From an uncultured Collinsella sp. (GTDB lineage: Bacteria > Actinomycetota > Coriobacteriia > Coriobacteriales > Coriobacteriaceae): a stretch of 13,353 bases of DNA. The position numbers and the translations under genes were made by a program. The stretch spans positions 1 to 13,353 of the forward strand of contig CAUFMB010000050.1 in assembly GCA_959026535.1 (NCBI GenBank), read 5' to 3'. The notes beneath the pieces were generated by a model, which worked only from the letters and a program-made list of their open reading frames with translations, did not search any database and had not been told where the DNA came from. Below are positions 1 to 6,676 of this stretch, piece by piece (the first letter of the stretch is position 1; each line of letters opens with the position of its first letter).

Positions 1-146
1 GCCGTTGCCGCGCCCCGCAGTGCCCGCTTCCCCCGAGAACAATTATCAGTGCAGGAAACAGCTTCAGAAAAATGTCGATGCTCCAGGGGTCCAAATAAGG
101 TCGTTCACTTCGCAGAAAAGTATTCAACTTCGATTTCCACCGCCCC
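1..146. other. non-coding left edge, no gene recognised
   Basis: No open frame here resembles a protein, and the short frames that exist have no convincing ribosome-binding site. The stretch is more AT-rich than the neighbouring genes. It lies downstream of the ABC gene that ends at 197, before a palindrome at 147-187. It could be part of a dispersed intergenic element or the edge of a neighbouring regulatory region, but nothing in it can be named. Confidence 0.4.
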
Positions 147-187
147 CCACAATGTGACAAAGGGACTGTCCCTTTGTCACATTGTGG
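147..187. repeat. REP-like near-perfect palindrome downstream of the ABC operon
   Basis: Two perfectly complementary 20-bp arms (147-166 and 168-187) flank a single central T. The minus-strand centre reads AAAGGGACAGTCCCTTT. It begins 9 bp past the stop codon of the ABC gene, so it could end or protect that transcript. No T-run follows it on either strand, so it is not a standard intrinsic terminator. Its minus strand shares the blocks CACAATG, GGGACAG and CCTTTGT with the hairpin at 10435-10469, which suggests one dispersed repeat family. GGGACAG-containing palindromes are reminiscent of REP elements mobilised by REP-associated tyrosine transposases; that link is inference. Confidence 0.8.
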
Positions 188-196
188 ATGCCTTCC

Positions 197-1954
197 TCAG
201 ATCTGCCAGGCAGCCGCTTCCTTTTGCAGCGCAATCATGCGGGCAAATTCTCCGCCTGCCGCCTTGAGCTGCGCCGGGGTGCCCTGCTCGGCGACAACGC
301 CATCCTTGAGCACGACGATCTTGTCGGCATTTTCCACCGTGCGCATGCGATGGGCGATCACAATGACCGTTTTGCCGGCGAGCAAACGGGAGAGCGCCTG
401 CTGAACCACGGTCTCGTTCTCGACATCCAGGCTCGCCGTCGCCTCGTCCAGCAACACGATCGGCGCGTCTTTGAGCAACGCACGGGCTATAGAGATGCGC
501 TGGCGCTCGCCGCCAGAAAGCTTGGAACCATTCTCGCCGATCATGGTGTCATACCCTTGAGGCATGCGATGCACGAATTCGTCGCAGTTGGCGGCATGTG
601 CCGCTGCCAAGACTTCTTCGTCGGTTGCATCGCGACGGCCCAGACGGATGTTGCCCATCACCGTATCATCGAAGAGCAACACGTCCTGAAAGACAATGGC
701 GTAGTCGCACAGCAGCACCTCGGGGTCCACGCTCGCAACATCCACGCCGCCCACGGTAACCTTTCCCGCAGTAGCATCCCAAAAGCGCGCAGCTAGGCGA
801 CTCACCGTAGACTTACCGGAGCCTGAAGGACCAACGAGTGCCGTAACCTCCCCTTCCCTAGCGGTAAAGCTCACATCGGTAAGGACCTTCTCGCCGGCGC
901 GGCCGTCCTCGCCCGCACCATAGCCAAATGCCACGTGATCGAACACCACGTCATGACCCACGGGTTCAAACTGCTCGCTGCCCCGCGCCACGGGCTCCTC
1001 CATGATGGAGCGCATGCGCTTGGCCGACGACTCGGCGGCAAACAGCTCGGACATCAGCATCAGTGCCTGATCGAAGGGCGCATAGATGCGGCTCACCATG
1101 AGCAGGAAGGCAAACATCACCAAAAAGTCGACCTGGCCGGAGGCGACCATCGCAGCGCCCGTGACCAACGTGGTGGCAATCCCCAGGCGCAGGATGGCAA
1201 AGGCGGAGTTGACCAAAAGCCCATTGGCGAGCTCGCCTTTGGTGGTCTCGCGCTCCTCGGCATCGATCACGGCGTTGAGCCCCTCAAGATAATGAGCCTC
1301 CTGGTTGGTGGCGCGGATCTCGCGCACGCAGTCAAGCGTCTCCTGGATCGCCTCGGTGACCATGACCTTCTCGGCGCGCACGCGGTCGAACACCGGGGTC
1401 ATGGGCCCGCGTGTCAGATACAGCACGGCAAAGGCCACGGGCACGCTCCAAAACGCCGCAATCGCCAGCTGCCAGCAAAAGAACAGCGACGCCACGAACA
1501 CGATGGCGCTTGCGATGATGGCGCCCCAGAGTTCTCCCAGCACATGGCTGTAGGCATGCTCCATGGCCTGAACGTCGCCCATGATGGTTTCGGTTAGATC
1601 GGCCAGATCACGACGGCCGAAAAACGACAACGGCAGTTTGCGCAAGCGCTCGGCAATCCCCATGCGCTGCTTGCCGCACTCCTCGTAAAAGATGCAGTAG
1701 GTGTAGTAATACTGCTGCCAGTTAGAGGCAAAGAGCAACACAAAAAAGACCAGGAGGCCGCCCACGATCGGCAGGGCATCCGGCAGGTCGGCACCGGTGA
1801 CGAGATGCTCGACAAAGCCGGCCATGACCAGGAACAAAAAGCCCATGCCGGCCATGGTCACAAGATTGGTGAGCGTGGTCCAGAAAATGCCGCGTTTTAC
1901 GCCGGCGACGCCTTTATCGGATAGGAAATACTTCTTTTGGAATGAGGCGAACAT
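197..1954 (-). CDS. ABC transporter, fused permease/ATP-binding protein (second subunit of pair)
   Basis: This 585-residue half-size ABC protein has an N-terminal six-helix membrane domain (about residues 20-310) and a C-terminal nucleotide-binding domain (about 335-585). All ATPase motifs are intact: Walker A GPSGSGKST (375-383), Q-loop Q423, signature LSGGERQ (479-485), Walker B IVLLDE with catalytic E504, D-loop SLD (508-510) and H-loop H535. The ATG follows the upstream gene's TAA with no gap, and GGGAGG lies just upstream inside that gene, so the two are co-transcribed and probably translationally coupled. Both proteins end in similar motifs (AAAWQI here, AASWKI in the partner), supporting a related heterodimer in the cytoplasmic membrane. 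The substrate cannot be read from sequence. The divergent AraC-type regulator and the partner's D-loop favour an iron-siderophore type role; drug or peptide export is the main alternative. Confidence 0.93.
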   Translation of the reverse strand: MFASFQKKYFLSDKGVAGVKRGIFWTTLTNLVTMAGMGFLFLVMAGFVEHLVTGADLPDALPIVGGLLVFFVLLFASNWQQYYYTYCIFYEECGKQRMGIAERLRKLPLSFFGRRDLADLTETIMGDVQAMEHAYSHVLGELWGAIIASAIVFVASLFFCWQLAIAAFWSVPVAFAVLYLTRGPMTPVFDRVRAEKVMVTEAIQETLDCVREIRATNQEAHYLEGLNAVIDAEERETTKGELANGLLVNSAFAILRLGIATTLVTGAAMVASGQVDFLVMFAFLLMVSRIYAPFDQALMLMSELFAAESSAKRMRSIMEEPVARGSEQFEPVGHDVVFDHVAFGYGAGEDGRAGEKVLTDVSFTAREGEVTALVGPSGSGKSTVSRLAARFWDATAGKVTVGGVDVASVDPEVLLCDYAIVFQDVLLFDDTVMGNIRLGRRDATDEEVLAAAHAANCDEFVHRMPQGYDTMIGENGSKLSGGERQRISIARALLKDAPIVLLDEATASLDVENETVVQQALSRLLAGKTVIVIAHRMRTVENADKIVVLKDGVVAEQGTPAQLKAAGGEFARMIALQKEAAAWQI

Positions 1955-3778
1955 TTAGGCCTCGCCTCCCTTCGCCACCGCGACATCCGCGGCAGCAGTG
2001 ATCTTCCAGCTCGCGGCCTGTTCGTATTCGGCCCACATCTTGGCATACAGACCCTCTTGGGACAGCAACTCGGCATGGGTACCCGACTCCTGTACGCTGC
2101 CCTGGTTGAGCACCACGATTTGGTCTGCGCCCACTACAGTCGAGAGTCGGTGCGCAATCATAATGACCGTGCGACCCGCCGCCAGCTTGCTAAAGGCGCG
2201 CTGGATGAGCGCCTCGTTCTCGGGATCGGCAAACGCCGTGGCCTCATCGAGCACCACGATAGGTGCGTCCTTAAGGATCGCGCGGGCTAATGCCACGCGC
2301 TGGACCTCGCCACCCGAAAGATATGCCCCGCCGGCGCCGAGCATGGTATTGATGCCCTGTGGGAGCTTGGCCACAATGTCGTCGCACTGAGCTGCGGAGA
2401 GGGCCGCACGCACCTCGTCGTCAGTGGCCGCAGGCTTGGAGGCGCGCACGTTATCGGCAAGTGTTTGCCGGAACAGCTGGTTGGTCTGGAACACAAAGGC
2501 GACCTGGTCCATAAGCTCGTGCGGATCCATATCGCGAACGTCCACACCGCCCACGAGCACTCGACCCGAGGAAACATCCCAAAAACGCGGGATCAAGCTT
2601 GCGCAGGTTGACTTACCACCGCCCGAGGGACCCACCAGCGCAAGGGTACTGCCTGCGGGGACGTTAAAGGTTACGTGGCTGACGGCAGGTGCTTCGGCAC
2701 CCTCGTACGTGAAGCTCACGTCCTCAAAGCGCACATCGCTGCCAACAGGACGCTTAGGCTGAGCGGGCACCAGAAGTTGCTCAGACTCCATGATGCTTCG
2801 GATGCGCGCCAGCGAATCGGCACTCATTTGAGATGCCTCGCCCACAAACATAAGCTTGGTCATGGCTGTGGGCACCACGGCCGAAAAAATCGCGTAGAAG
2901 GTGAAGTTTGTCAAAAAGTGCGCAAAATCCGTCTCGCCCGGAGCCAGCAGCAACGCCACGGGCAAAAAGAATGCCACGAGGCCGTTGAGCGCCGTAAGAT
3001 TGAGCACTTGCGGGCCTCGACAGAACGTGCCCGAATAGTTTTGTGCCATATCGGCGTATTCGGCAATCGCATCGTGGAAGGCCTTAAAGGAGTAGACCGT
3101 CTGCTGAAACACCTTGACCACGGGGATGCCGCGTACGTATTCGGTGCCGGTCTTGTTCATCTTGACCAGCGCTCCCATGTAGGCCTTCATGAACTCGGCG
3201 CCTTTGCCGCCCATCATGGCGGCCATGGCGCCAAGCGAAATGGCCACCGAGATGAGGCATGCCGCGCCCAAGCGCCAATCGAGGGCGAAAAGCAGCACGA
3301 GCAAGCCCACGACCATGGCAGCGGCGCCTGCGATATCGGGCAGCATGTGTGCGAGCAAAGTCTCGGTGGAGGCGGCGCATCCGTCTACAACACGACGCAG
3401 CTCACCGGTGGCGTGTGTGTCAAAGTAGCCAAGCGGCAGCTTAAGCAGGTGCTCGCTCGTAGTCTTGCGGATATTGGACGCGCAGCGAAACGCAGACAGG
3501 TGCGTGCACATGAGCCCCATGAAATAAGCTGCGATGCTTGCTAGGGCAAAACCCACGGCCCACCAGCCATACATCGCGATATCGGTGGCTTCGCTCCAGT
3601 TAGGCGCCACGGCGATCAAATCGCGCGCGACAAGCCAAATGCACACGTACGGGCCAAAGCTCAGCAACTGCGAGAGCGCCGAGAGCGCCATGCCCAAATA
3701 CGTTAGGAATTTGCGGTCACCGGCATACGCGAACAGCTCGCCGATACCGCCACCTTCCTTTTTTGATCCCTTTGCCAT
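1955..3778 (-). CDS. ABC transporter, fused permease/ATP-binding protein (first subunit, IrtA/YbtP-like NBD)
   Basis: This is the first gene of a two-gene operon, 607 residues long. The ATG at 3778 is chosen because AAAGGA lies about 5 nt upstream; an in-frame TTG at 3814 would add 12 residues but lacks such a site. The membrane domain spans about residues 20-310. The ATPase domain has Walker A GPSGGGKST (383-391), Q-loop Q431, signature LSGGEVQ (487-493), Walker B IVVLDE (507-512) and H543. The segment after Walker B reads ATAFADPENE instead of the usual TSALD type; from memory this variant is common in siderophore-linked exporters/importers such as IrtA and YbtP. A soluble basic N-terminus precedes the first helix and no signal peptide is expected. 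It probably pairs with the downstream subunit. Membership of the ABC superfamily is certain; the transported compound is not. Confidence 0.93.
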   Translation of the reverse strand: MAKGSKKEGGGIGELFAYAGDRKFLTYLGMALSALSQLLSFGPYVCIWLVARDLIAVAPNWSEATDIAMYGWWAVGFALASIAAYFMGLMCTHLSAFRCASNIRKTTSEHLLKLPLGYFDTHATGELRRVVDGCAASTETLLAHMLPDIAGAAAMVVGLLVLLFALDWRLGAACLISVAISLGAMAAMMGGKGAEFMKAYMGALVKMNKTGTEYVRGIPVVKVFQQTVYSFKAFHDAIAEYADMAQNYSGTFCRGPQVLNLTALNGLVAFFLPVALLLAPGETDFAHFLTNFTFYAIFSAVVPTAMTKLMFVGEASQMSADSLARIRSIMESEQLLVPAQPKRPVGSDVRFEDVSFTYEGAEAPAVSHVTFNVPAGSTLALVGPSGGGKSTCASLIPRFWDVSSGRVLVGGVDVRDMDPHELMDQVAFVFQTNQLFRQTLADNVRASKPAATDDEVRAALSAAQCDDIVAKLPQGINTMLGAGGAYLSGGEVQRVALARAILKDAPIVVLDEATAFADPENEALIQRAFSKLAAGRTVIMIAHRLSTVVGADQIVVLNQGSVQESGTHAELLSQEGLYAKMWAEYEQAASWKITAAADVAVAKGGEA

Positions 3779-3797
3779 GAGATTCCTTTCTAACGGC

Positions 3798-3826
3798 TTG
3801 AGAGTTAACCGCAATCAACTTATCAT
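3798..3826 (+). promoter_or_regulatory. sigma-70 promoter of the AraC-type regulator
   Basis: A -35 box TTGAGA (3798-3803, 5 of 6 consensus) and a -10 box TATCAT (3821-3826, 5 of 6) are separated by exactly 17 bp. Transcription would start near 3833, leaving a leader of roughly 60 nt before the regulator gene. The promoter overlaps the leader of the divergent ABC operon. I see no equally good promoter facing the ABC genes, which fits activator-dependent expression of that operon. Confidence 0.65.
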
Positions 3827-3854
3827 TGACGTGTTAGCCATGGCTCACAATCAA
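3812..3854. promoter_or_regulatory. operator-like symmetry between the regulator and ABC operon
   Basis: Two direct copies of CAATCAA (3812-3818 and 3848-3854) are 36 bp apart. Between and partly overlapping them lies the dyad GTTAGCCATGGCTCAC (3833-3848), a perfect 10-bp AGCCATGGCT core plus GT/AC ends with one mismatched pair. The dyad sits at the expected start point of the regulator transcript. AraC-family proteins commonly bind paired direct repeats in the intergenic region that they share with their target, so these are the candidate sites. The assignment is inferred. Confidence 0.4.
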
Positions 3855-3892
3855 GCTAGGCGTGGACGTTTTCGCAAAGGAAGGGGACGCTT

Positions 3893-4897
3893 TTGAAAAT
3901 GCATCGGGCCGCAACCGACATAACCGAGCTCTACGCGCCGCAGTTTGAGCAGTTTGGCCTGGAGCTTTCCGGCAAGGGCGCCGTCTTTACCGGCGAGGTG
4001 GCAAACGATCGGGCGCACGGACGCGCATGGATCATGCCCCTCTCCCCCACCTGCATCGTCATAGAGCATTTCATCACCCCGACGCACGATATGTACCTGG
4101 CCGAATACACACCCGAGCCATACGCCTGCGTGAGCGAGGTCAGCAGCGCCACGCTCACCTGCATGCCCGAGATAGGCATAACACCCGCAAACCTCAAGCC
4201 GTTGCGCGGGTCGTGGCCGAGCAATGCAATTTGTAGTTTTATCCAGGATACCTGCGGAAACGAGCTCAGCCCGTTATACGCCGGACAGCTCTATCACTCG
4301 CGCTCGGTGTTATTCCTACCGAGATACTTCGACGATTTCGAACGCCGCTACCCCGGCGAATTCGCTGGGCTTTTTGACGCCTTTGCCGAGTCGTGGGGCG
4401 AAGAAGCGCTATCGGCGATCGATCGGACATTCTGCCGTCTCGATGAGACGCGCGCTCGTGTCACGGGCGGGCATCTCTACATGAAGGGTACCGTAGAGAC
4501 CATGGTTGCCGAGCTGGCGTACGCGCGAACAGCCCACAAGCAGGCACGTCAGGCCGAAGGGACACAGGCCGCTCTGGACATTGTCGAAGAAGCGATCCTG
4601 GCTGTCGAGCGCGCCCTTGACGAGGGGCGTCGCATCGGCGTGGACGAGGTCGCCGAGCGGCTCTACACAAGCCGCTCCAAACTCTGCGCCACCTTTAAAG
4701 TCCAGACGGGCGAATCACTGGGCTCCTATATGCGGAGGCATCGTATGGAACGCGCGCAGGACCTTTTGGCCGACAGCCCCCTTTCGATAGCCCAAGTAGC
4801 CGAGCGACTCGGCTATCCCCAACAGGCGGCCTTCGCCCAAGCGTTCAAACAATACACCGGCATGACACCCACGGCTTGGCGAAGCAAGCACCGCTAA
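3893..4897 (+). CDS. AraC-family transcriptional regulator
   Basis: This 334-residue regulator is divergent from the ABC operon. The C-terminal ~90 residues form the double helix-turn-helix of the AraC/XylS family: the first HTH is around 248-270 (VDEVAERLYTSRSKLCATFK) and the second around 297-320 (LSIAQVAERLGYPQQAAFAQ), followed by the family hallmark YTGMTPTAWR (321-330). The first ~220 residues are a poorly conserved effector or dimerisation domain with several cysteines (C79, C90, C114, C121); no ligand class can be assigned. Start choice is close: TTG at 3893 lies 6 nt after AAGGAAGGGG, whereas ATG at 3899 lies 12 nt after it, a two-residue difference. Divergent placement suggests that it controls the ABC pair, as YbtA does for ybtPQ. 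It may also autoregulate, since candidate sites overlap its own start point. Confidence 0.92.
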   Translation: MKMHRAATDITELYAPQFEQFGLELSGKGAVFTGEVANDRAHGRAWIMPLSPTCIVIEHFITPTHDMYLAEYTPEPYACVSEVSSATLTCMPEIGITPANLKPLRGSWPSNAICSFIQDTCGNELSPLYAGQLYHSRSVLFLPRYFDDFERRYPGEFAGLFDAFAESWGEEALSAIDRTFCRLDETRARVTGGHLYMKGTVETMVAELAYARTAHKQARQAEGTQAALDIVEEAILAVERALDEGRRIGVDEVAERLYTSRSKLCATFKVQTGESLGSYMRRHRMERAQDLLADSPLSIAQVAERLGYPQQAAFAQAFKQYTGMTPTAWRSKHR

Positions 4898-4904
4898 GGT
4901 CCAA

Positions 4905-4930
4905 GCTCCCTGGCCGTTACGGAGCGATTT
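4905..4930 (+). terminator. weak terminator-like hairpin after the AraC gene
   Basis: GCTCC (4905-4909) can pair with GGAGC (4921-4925) across an 11-nt loop, followed by GATTTAATT. It is 7 nt past the regulator stop, in the short gap before the convergent ATPase gene. The stem is only 5 bp and the loop large, so this is a tentative call; no better terminator is visible in the gap. Confidence 0.25.
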
Positions 4931-4962
4931 AATTAGCCGCCGCCCATCAGCTCGCCCAGGAT

Positions 4963-6327
4963 CTAAACGTCAAGATGTGCACAATCAAGCGCCTTTTTGA
5001 TAAGAGGGGCAGATCGATCAGCCAAATACAACGGAATGTTGAGCACCCCGTCGTCGAGCTTTAGGTTCTTAAGTGAGTAGCGGACCCTCAGTGGAGTCGT
5101 CTCCGCATGCTTGTCGGCATAGTACTTAAGACTCTTGGAATGAACCACCTCTCCCGATTTGACCTCGACGGGCACGATTTCGTTCCCGACTTGAATCAAA
5201 AAATCGACTTCGTGCTTCGGCTTCTCGTTTGTCCAATAACGCGGAGCAGCATCTAACTGTGAAAGTAATGCCTGAAGCACATAGTTCTCGGCAAACGAAC
5301 CTTTGAACTCGGAAAATAGCGCATCCGAGATGGCAAAAGCGGACGCATCCAGCCTTGCCATGCGGCGTAGCAAACCGACATCAAGACAGTAGACTTTAAA
5401 TGCCTTGAGGTCATCGTATGCAGAGAGCGGCACGCCACCGGCAGCATTAAGGCGAACCGCCATGATGAGCCCAGCATCGGCAAGCCATTCCAGAGCATCC
5501 TCGTATTCTCGAGCACGAGCCCCCTCGCGCACCGCACCCCAAACGAACTTTTTATTCTCGCGCGCCAACTGAGTTGGAATCGAGTTCCATATTTGCGAAA
5601 GCTTGGCGAACTGCGCATGGCCACCATGCTTGGCAAAATCGCGCTCGTAGGAATCCAAGAGATCGGACAACACCTTATCGACCTGAACGATATCGCCCGT
5701 CTCCACCCACCGACCAAGAGCCTCTGGCATGCCGCCACATGCAAAATAACGACGAAGATGCTCGACGAGACGGATATGGAAGAAATCGGGCACTGTCTCG
5801 ATCTGATCCAGGCCGCCAAGGTATTCGTCGTAGTTTGCAGCGCCCTCGGCTTTCAGAAACTCGGAAAAGCTCATAGGGTGCATCTCCATGAACTCGACCT
5901 TTCCCACCGGAAAAGCGCTGGTCTCACGGGACAAGCGAACGCCCAACAAAGACCCTGCGCATGCGACGTGATACTCGGGGGCCTCGTCACAGAAGTATTT
6001 AAGGGCGCCGACTGCAGAAGGGCAATCCTGGATCTCATCAATAATAAGCAGCGTCTCGCCGGGATCGATAGGCTGTCCAAGTGCCAGGGAAAGGTTTGAG
6101 ATGATCCGCCGAGGATCGCGCGTACCTTCGAAAAACTGAGCGTACTCGCTCTGTACCCCAGGTGACGGTTCCTCGAGCGTCAGATACACAAAATTGCGGT
6201 ACGAGGTTCGACCGAACTCCTTAAGCGCCCACGTCTTTCCAACCTGGCGCGCCCCCTTAAGGATAAGCGGCTTACGATATTCCGACGCTTTCCAAGCGTT
6301 AAGCTTGGCAATGATATCTCGCTGCAT
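4963..6327 (-). CDS. AAA_14 / DUF4143 ATPase of the archaeal-ATPase-like accessory family
   Basis: This 454-residue single-gene unit starts at an ATG preceded by GGGAGG 7 nt away. The N-terminal AAA_14 domain has Walker A GARQVGKT (25-32), Walker B LLIIDEIQD (93-101) and a sensor-like AGSLLG (124-129). The C-terminal DUF4143 domain contains FAENYVLQAL (346-355), HEVDFLI (372-378) and VPVEVKSG (385-392). The spaced E347, D375 and ExK (388-390) resemble a PD-(D/E)XK nuclease fold, though nuclease activity is unproven for the family. Such genes are widespread, multi-copy and patchily distributed in gut bacteria, with unknown physiological role; defence or mobile-element functions have been suggested. 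Its local codon use appears less GC-biased than gatCAB, which suggests acquisition. The control region at 6347-6421 suggests autoregulation. Family assignment is firm; function is unknown. Confidence 0.9.
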   Translation of the reverse strand: MQRDIIAKLNAWKASEYRKPLILKGARQVGKTWALKEFGRTSYRNFVYLTLEEPSPGVQSEYAQFFEGTRDPRRIISNLSLALGQPIDPGETLLIIDEIQDCPSAVGALKYFCDEAPEYHVACAGSLLGVRLSRETSAFPVGKVEFMEMHPMSFSEFLKAEGAANYDEYLGGLDQIETVPDFFHIRLVEHLRRYFACGGMPEALGRWVETGDIVQVDKVLSDLLDSYERDFAKHGGHAQFAKLSQIWNSIPTQLARENKKFVWGAVREGARAREYEDALEWLADAGLIMAVRLNAAGGVPLSAYDDLKAFKVYCLDVGLLRRMARLDASAFAISDALFSEFKGSFAENYVLQALLSQLDAAPRYWTNEKPKHEVDFLIQVGNEIVPVEVKSGEVVHSKSLKYYADKHAETTPLRVRYSLKNLKLDDGVLNIPLYLADRSAPLIKKALDCAHLDV

Positions 6328-6346
6328 GACCGAACCTCCCGCAAAG

Positions 6347-6421
6347 AAACTTCCGAAAACGTGATATTTGCCACATTTTACCCCATGGAAAACGTGATGT
6401 TTATCACATTTACGGAAGTTT
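6347..6421. promoter_or_regulatory. tandem operator array framed by inverted repeats upstream of the ATPase gene
   Basis: Two near-identical copies of GAAAACGTGATRTTTRYCACATTT start near 6356 and 6389, with their GTGAT boxes at 6361 and 6394, exactly 33 bp or about three helical turns apart. The second copy is a clean dyad, GTGAT-GTTT-ATCAC; the first is degenerate (GTGAT-ATTTG-CCAC). The pair is bracketed by a perfect 9-bp inverted repeat, AAACTTCCG (6347-6355) and CGGAAGTTT (6413-6421). A further half-site, ATCACATT, lies at 6444-6451. Same-face spacing around a promoter is typical of cooperative repressor binding. The binding protein is not identifiable here; the ATPase itself has no obvious HTH. 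Confidence 0.7.
6375..6403 (-). promoter_or_regulatory. putative promoter of the ATPase gene inside the operator array
   Basis: On the minus strand, TAAACA (plus 6398-6403, 4 of 6 to the -35 consensus) and TAAAAT (plus 6375-6380, 5 of 6 to the -10 consensus) are separated by 17 bp. The -35 box lies within the downstream dyad copy and the start point would fall in the other copy, so binding to either dyad would block polymerase. The leader would be about 40 nt. Confidence 0.5.
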
Positions 6422-6453
6422 TAAGCTCGTTTCGCCACACTTTCATCACATTC

Positions 6454-6484
6454 AAAAGACGGAGGCGCTACTTGCGCCTCCGTC
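6454..6484 (-). terminator. intrinsic terminator, reading from gatB toward the ATPase gene
   Basis: A perfect 11-bp stem, GACGGAGGCGC (6458-6468) and GCGCCTCCGTC (6474-6484), closes a 5-nt loop. On the minus strand it is followed by TTTTGAA. It would end read-through from the gat operon before the ATPase promoter, isolating the ATPase as its own transcription unit. In the plus direction no T-run follows the stem. Confidence 0.7.
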
Positions 6485-6530
6485 ACCATCTTTCTATCAG
6501 CCCGCCTGACCCGAACGGCCGAGTCGTCAC

Positions 6531-6673
6531 GGAACCCGGGAGCCCCGGCAGGGCGGGTGCTTGCTCAAAATGAGTTCCGCACGCAAAGAAGGCCACTTAA
6601 TGTGGCCTTCGTCTTGCGCAGGACTGTTTGAAATTTTGAGGAAGCACCCGCCCTGCCGGGGCTCCCGGGTTCC
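6531..6673. repeat. 143-bp nested palindrome with perfect 32-bp terminal inverted repeats
   Basis: The outer arms (6531-6562 and 6642-6673) are a perfect 32-bp inverted repeat, very GC-rich and containing CCCGGG. After one mismatch the pairing resumes with CTCAAAAT (6564-6571) and ATTTTGAG (6633-6640), giving 40 paired bases in 41. The centre holds a further hairpin (6588-6610) with extra flanking pairing of CGCAA (6582-6586) and TTGCG (6614-6618). One arm ends 3 bp beyond the gatB stop codon. There is no coding capacity. It may be a miniature mobile element, a large RNA 3' end structure of the gat mRNA, or a cruciform-forming site. No target-site duplication is obvious at its edges. Confidence 0.85.
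6585..6610 (-). terminator. candidate terminator of the gatCAB transcript
   Basis: GAAGGCCAC (6588-6596) and GTGGCCTTC (6602-6610) form a perfect 9-bp stem with a 5-nt loop. In the minus direction the stem is followed by TTTGCG, a short T-run. It sits in the middle of the 143-bp palindrome, about 65 nt downstream of gatB. With the better hairpin at 6454-6484 it probably forms a tandem exit for the operon. Confidence 0.5.
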
Positions 6674-6676
6674 CGC

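Noticed and set aside
147..187. intrinsic terminator for the ABC operon
   Set aside because: The stem is strong but is followed by G-rich, not T-rich, sequence in the minus direction; kept as a REP-like repeat instead.
2675..3544. 289-residue open frame antisense to the ABC protein
   Set aside because: His/Arg/Gly-rich shadow of the membrane domain, without hydrophobic segments or motifs of its own.
3779..3814. TTG start at 3814 for the first ABC subunit
   Set aside because: The ATG at 3778 has a well-spaced AAAGGA, which lies inside the proposed extension; the extension has no ribosome-binding site.
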